Assembly (NCBI GenBank): GCA_947044365.1
Contig: OX345636.1
Coordinates: 8,390,001 to 8,454,000 of the forward strand
Source of the DNA: Petrosia ficiformis
Lineage: Eukaryota > Porifera > Demospongiae > Haplosclerida > Petrosiidae
Direction: 5' to 3'
Length of the DNA: 64,000 bases
Shown here in pieces: positions 62,199 through 64,000 of this stretch (positions are counted from its first letter, which is position 1; each line of letters opens with the position of its first letter). The notes under the pieces were generated by a model. The model saw only the letters and a list, made by a program, of their open reading frames with translations, searched no databases and was not told the DNA's origin. Position numbers and translations under genes: made by a program.

Positions 62199-62584
62199 TT
62201 AATATATAAATAAATATATATTTGTATATTTATATATAGTTTGAACATGTGAGAAAGCAATCATAAGTATGACCCTACAGGCCATGAAAATTAATGAGCT
62301 TTGATTTATGGAATTTATTGTAAGCAGAACATCATAATCACATTTTAGCATTGAAAATGACTGATGAAATAGCATGCTTTGCATGTCATTTTTGGCAGGT
62401 TCATAATTTCCTTTGCTGGAGAGAAAATCTCTCAAGAAAATCCCAAAATAATCTTTGTCTCTGTGAAAGCAGCAAGGGTTTATACAATGTTTTAAGCTTG
62501 GGAATGCCCATGTGGTTTAACAATGTTGGATTTACCATTTTACTATGTCTCCGCTATTAAAATGCAACATTTTGTCATAATAAC

Positions 62585-62958
62585 CTGATTGAATTTGTAA
62601 AGACTTTGGTTTTGAAATTTTCTTCTCAATTTCCAAACTTTTCTCCAGCAGCTTTTTGTCTGCTGTTAGTTTGTTGATTTCTTCTTTGAAAACTGTTATG
62701 AAACATTAATTGAGTAAGTGTGAAATGAAACAATGAAACAATGAAACTTACTTTTTAGTTGTTCAGTGAGTTGATTGTTGAATTCTTTGGCTTTTTTACT
62801 ATCATCTGAAATCAACAATATATTTTTATAACAAGTATTAAAATAGTTGCACATAATACCTCCAAAGGTAGTGATCACATCTTCTTTCTGCATCACAGTT
62901 GGTTCATAAGATCTTAGACTACTACTAGAAGCATTGCTTTCTTCATGGCTATCTGATA
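62585..62958 (-). CDS. Coiled-coil/linker exons, first set
   Basis: Three phase 1-1 exons: 62958-62860 (99 bp, Ser-rich SDSHEESNASSSSLRS, then an acidic part), 62805-62752 (54 bp, DDSKKAKEFNNQLTEQLK, donor GTAAGT) and 62692-62585 (108 bp, FKEEINKLTADKKLLEKSLE and IEKKISKPKSLQIQSG). They follow the exon at 63137-63041 in frame. The 54- and 108-bp exons match those at 60722 and 60563 in length and sequence (INKLTADK against INKITAEK). They probably form a coiled coil used for oligomerisation, as in TRAF proteins (inference). Confidence 0.7.
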
Positions 62959-63040
62959 CTACATCAATAATTATGTAAAAGTAATCATTATTAATCAAGT
63001 GAATTATAAATTTATAACCAGTCAAACACAGATTTTATAC

Positions 63041-63137
63041 CTTTGTCTTTTTGTTGAAAATCAAGTGTATATAGTATGTCTTTATTCTCTGTTGCTGCAT
63101 GTTCTATATCTATTGTGGTTTCTTCTTCAGTTGATGT
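63041..63137 (-). CDS. Linker exon
   Basis: A 97-bp exon between ATATAG and the GTATAAAA donor. It starts in phase 0 and ends in phase 1, and so sets the phase used by every later exon. It codes TSTEEETTIDIEHAATENKD and a Gln/Lys end, an acidic linker. Confidence 0.65.
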
Positions 63138-63453
63138 CTATATGAATGTGAATGATAAACATAATAATAATTATTATACTTAATATATAAGCCTACATGC
63201 TTTATTAATCAATGTGATTTCGATTCAGTTTAAAATACTACTGCATGGTCAATGAATGAATGCATATGCCATTGTCATGTTTATGCTACCATTGTGGCCT
63301 CATAAAAATGACACTTACTTGAGTAGCTTAATATTTATAATTATAATTATTTTAACTATAATTATTTATATTTACAATTATATTATCATTGAGGCTCAAA
63401 ATGGTAATTGGGATATTCAATCAATAAACAATTAAAAAATGGTTGATACATAC

Positions 63454-64000
63454 CTTCTTTGCTGTGTATTCTAGGACTACACAATATCCAATGGACAAGC
63501 CAATAACACCAGCTTCAGTCAAGATGGAAAGATTTCGTTGCGCAATCAGGACTAGTAGGCTAGTGATAGTGTGAGGTGAACAACAGGTAAGAGTGATGGA
63601 ATTTCCTGTTTTTATGTCAACTACAATCACTTCATTTGCTAATTCTCCAAATGCTTTAGAAAGAAGTCGCTTTATGTCACTGAGTGTGTAATCATCAGTC
63701 TCCCACTCTAAAATAAATTTCACTGTTTCACATTTGAGAGGCATATGTGATAACGAAGAAGAGTGTTGAAGTAAGCGTTTACCCATACAAAAAGTAAGAC
63801 GAATTGTGTCACAGAAGTCAGATAAGTCATCCTCGTATTTTTTTATACATTCTTGTGCCTCTTGGATTTTAAAGTGTTCAGCAATTGCTTTCATGCAAGA
63901 AAGATTAAGTAAAGAACACTTTTCTTCAATAATTTCTAGCACTTGGTAGGTAGACGTACATTGTGTTAACCTGGGTTTCAATGCACGATAAGATAACCCA
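63454..64000 (-). CDS. Globular domain exon of the TRAF-like membrane gene (5' end cut by window)
   Basis: The frame is open from the window edge to a GTATGT donor at 63454 (phase 0) and joins the linker exon 63137-63041. It reads ALKPRLTQCTSTYQVLEIIE, a helical region with HFKIQEAQECIKKYE, FCDTIRLTFCMGKRLL, ETVKFILEWETDDYTL, IKTGNSITLTCCSPHTI, then VIGLSIGYCVVLEY. The apparent start near 63981 is a TTG, so the true start lies outside. I recall this LKPxLTxCTS...NSxTxTC...LxIGYCxV pattern from unnamed sponge predicted proteins but know no assigned function. No signal peptide or membrane span is visible here. It is the N-terminal or middle part of proteins that may end in MATH and a membrane tail. 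Confidence 0.65.

Overview
The window looks like nuclear DNA of a sponge, most likely a demosponge close to Amphimedon queenslandica (inference). The reasons are strongly A+T-rich DNA, short introns with GT..AG borders, TRAF/MATH-family and calpain exons, and very many copies of the self-complementary word TACATGTA. There are no bacterial operons, and most long open frames are by-products of satellites whose period is a multiple of three.

Layout. 1-5900: a segmental duplication of DNA also present at 47.4-48.9 kb and 51.35-51.51 kb, carrying a tRNA-like relic, a broken and inverted reverse-transcriptase fragment, and several terminal-inverted-repeat elements. 6000-9140: MITE-like elements. 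9.9-12.7 kb (minus strand): a compact TRAF-like gene (RING, TRAF zinc finger, coiled coil, MATH). 12.9-16.9 kb (minus): short spliced exons of one or two unrecognised genes, one a coiled coil. 17.2-29.4 kb: satellites around a decayed calpain copy on the plus strand. 30-34 kb: duplicated non-coding DNA and a decayed open frame. 36.6-64 kb (minus): five MATH exons, several followed by a transmembrane tail exon, behind a set of coiled-coil exons and an unrecognised globular domain that runs off the right edge.

Main observation. The MATH exons at 57.7, 51.5 and 41.0 kb are each followed in frame by a terminal exon coding a hydrophobic membrane-spanning segment and a stop codon. The MATH exon at 36.7 kb has lost its splice donor and ends at its own stop, with AATAAA about 140 bp beyond. 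Every internal MATH exon examined, and nearly every linker/coiled-coil exon, begins and ends in phase 1, so each is an interchangeable cassette. I saw no separate 5' exons for the modules at 51, 41 and 37 kb. This suggests either one constant 5' part spliced to alternative MATH-plus-tail ends, or a recent array of membrane-anchored TRAF-like genes. The upstream linker exons also contain a duplicated exon triplet and one decayed extra copy.

All exon borders were read by eye from splice consensus and phase. No expression, alignment or database evidence was available.
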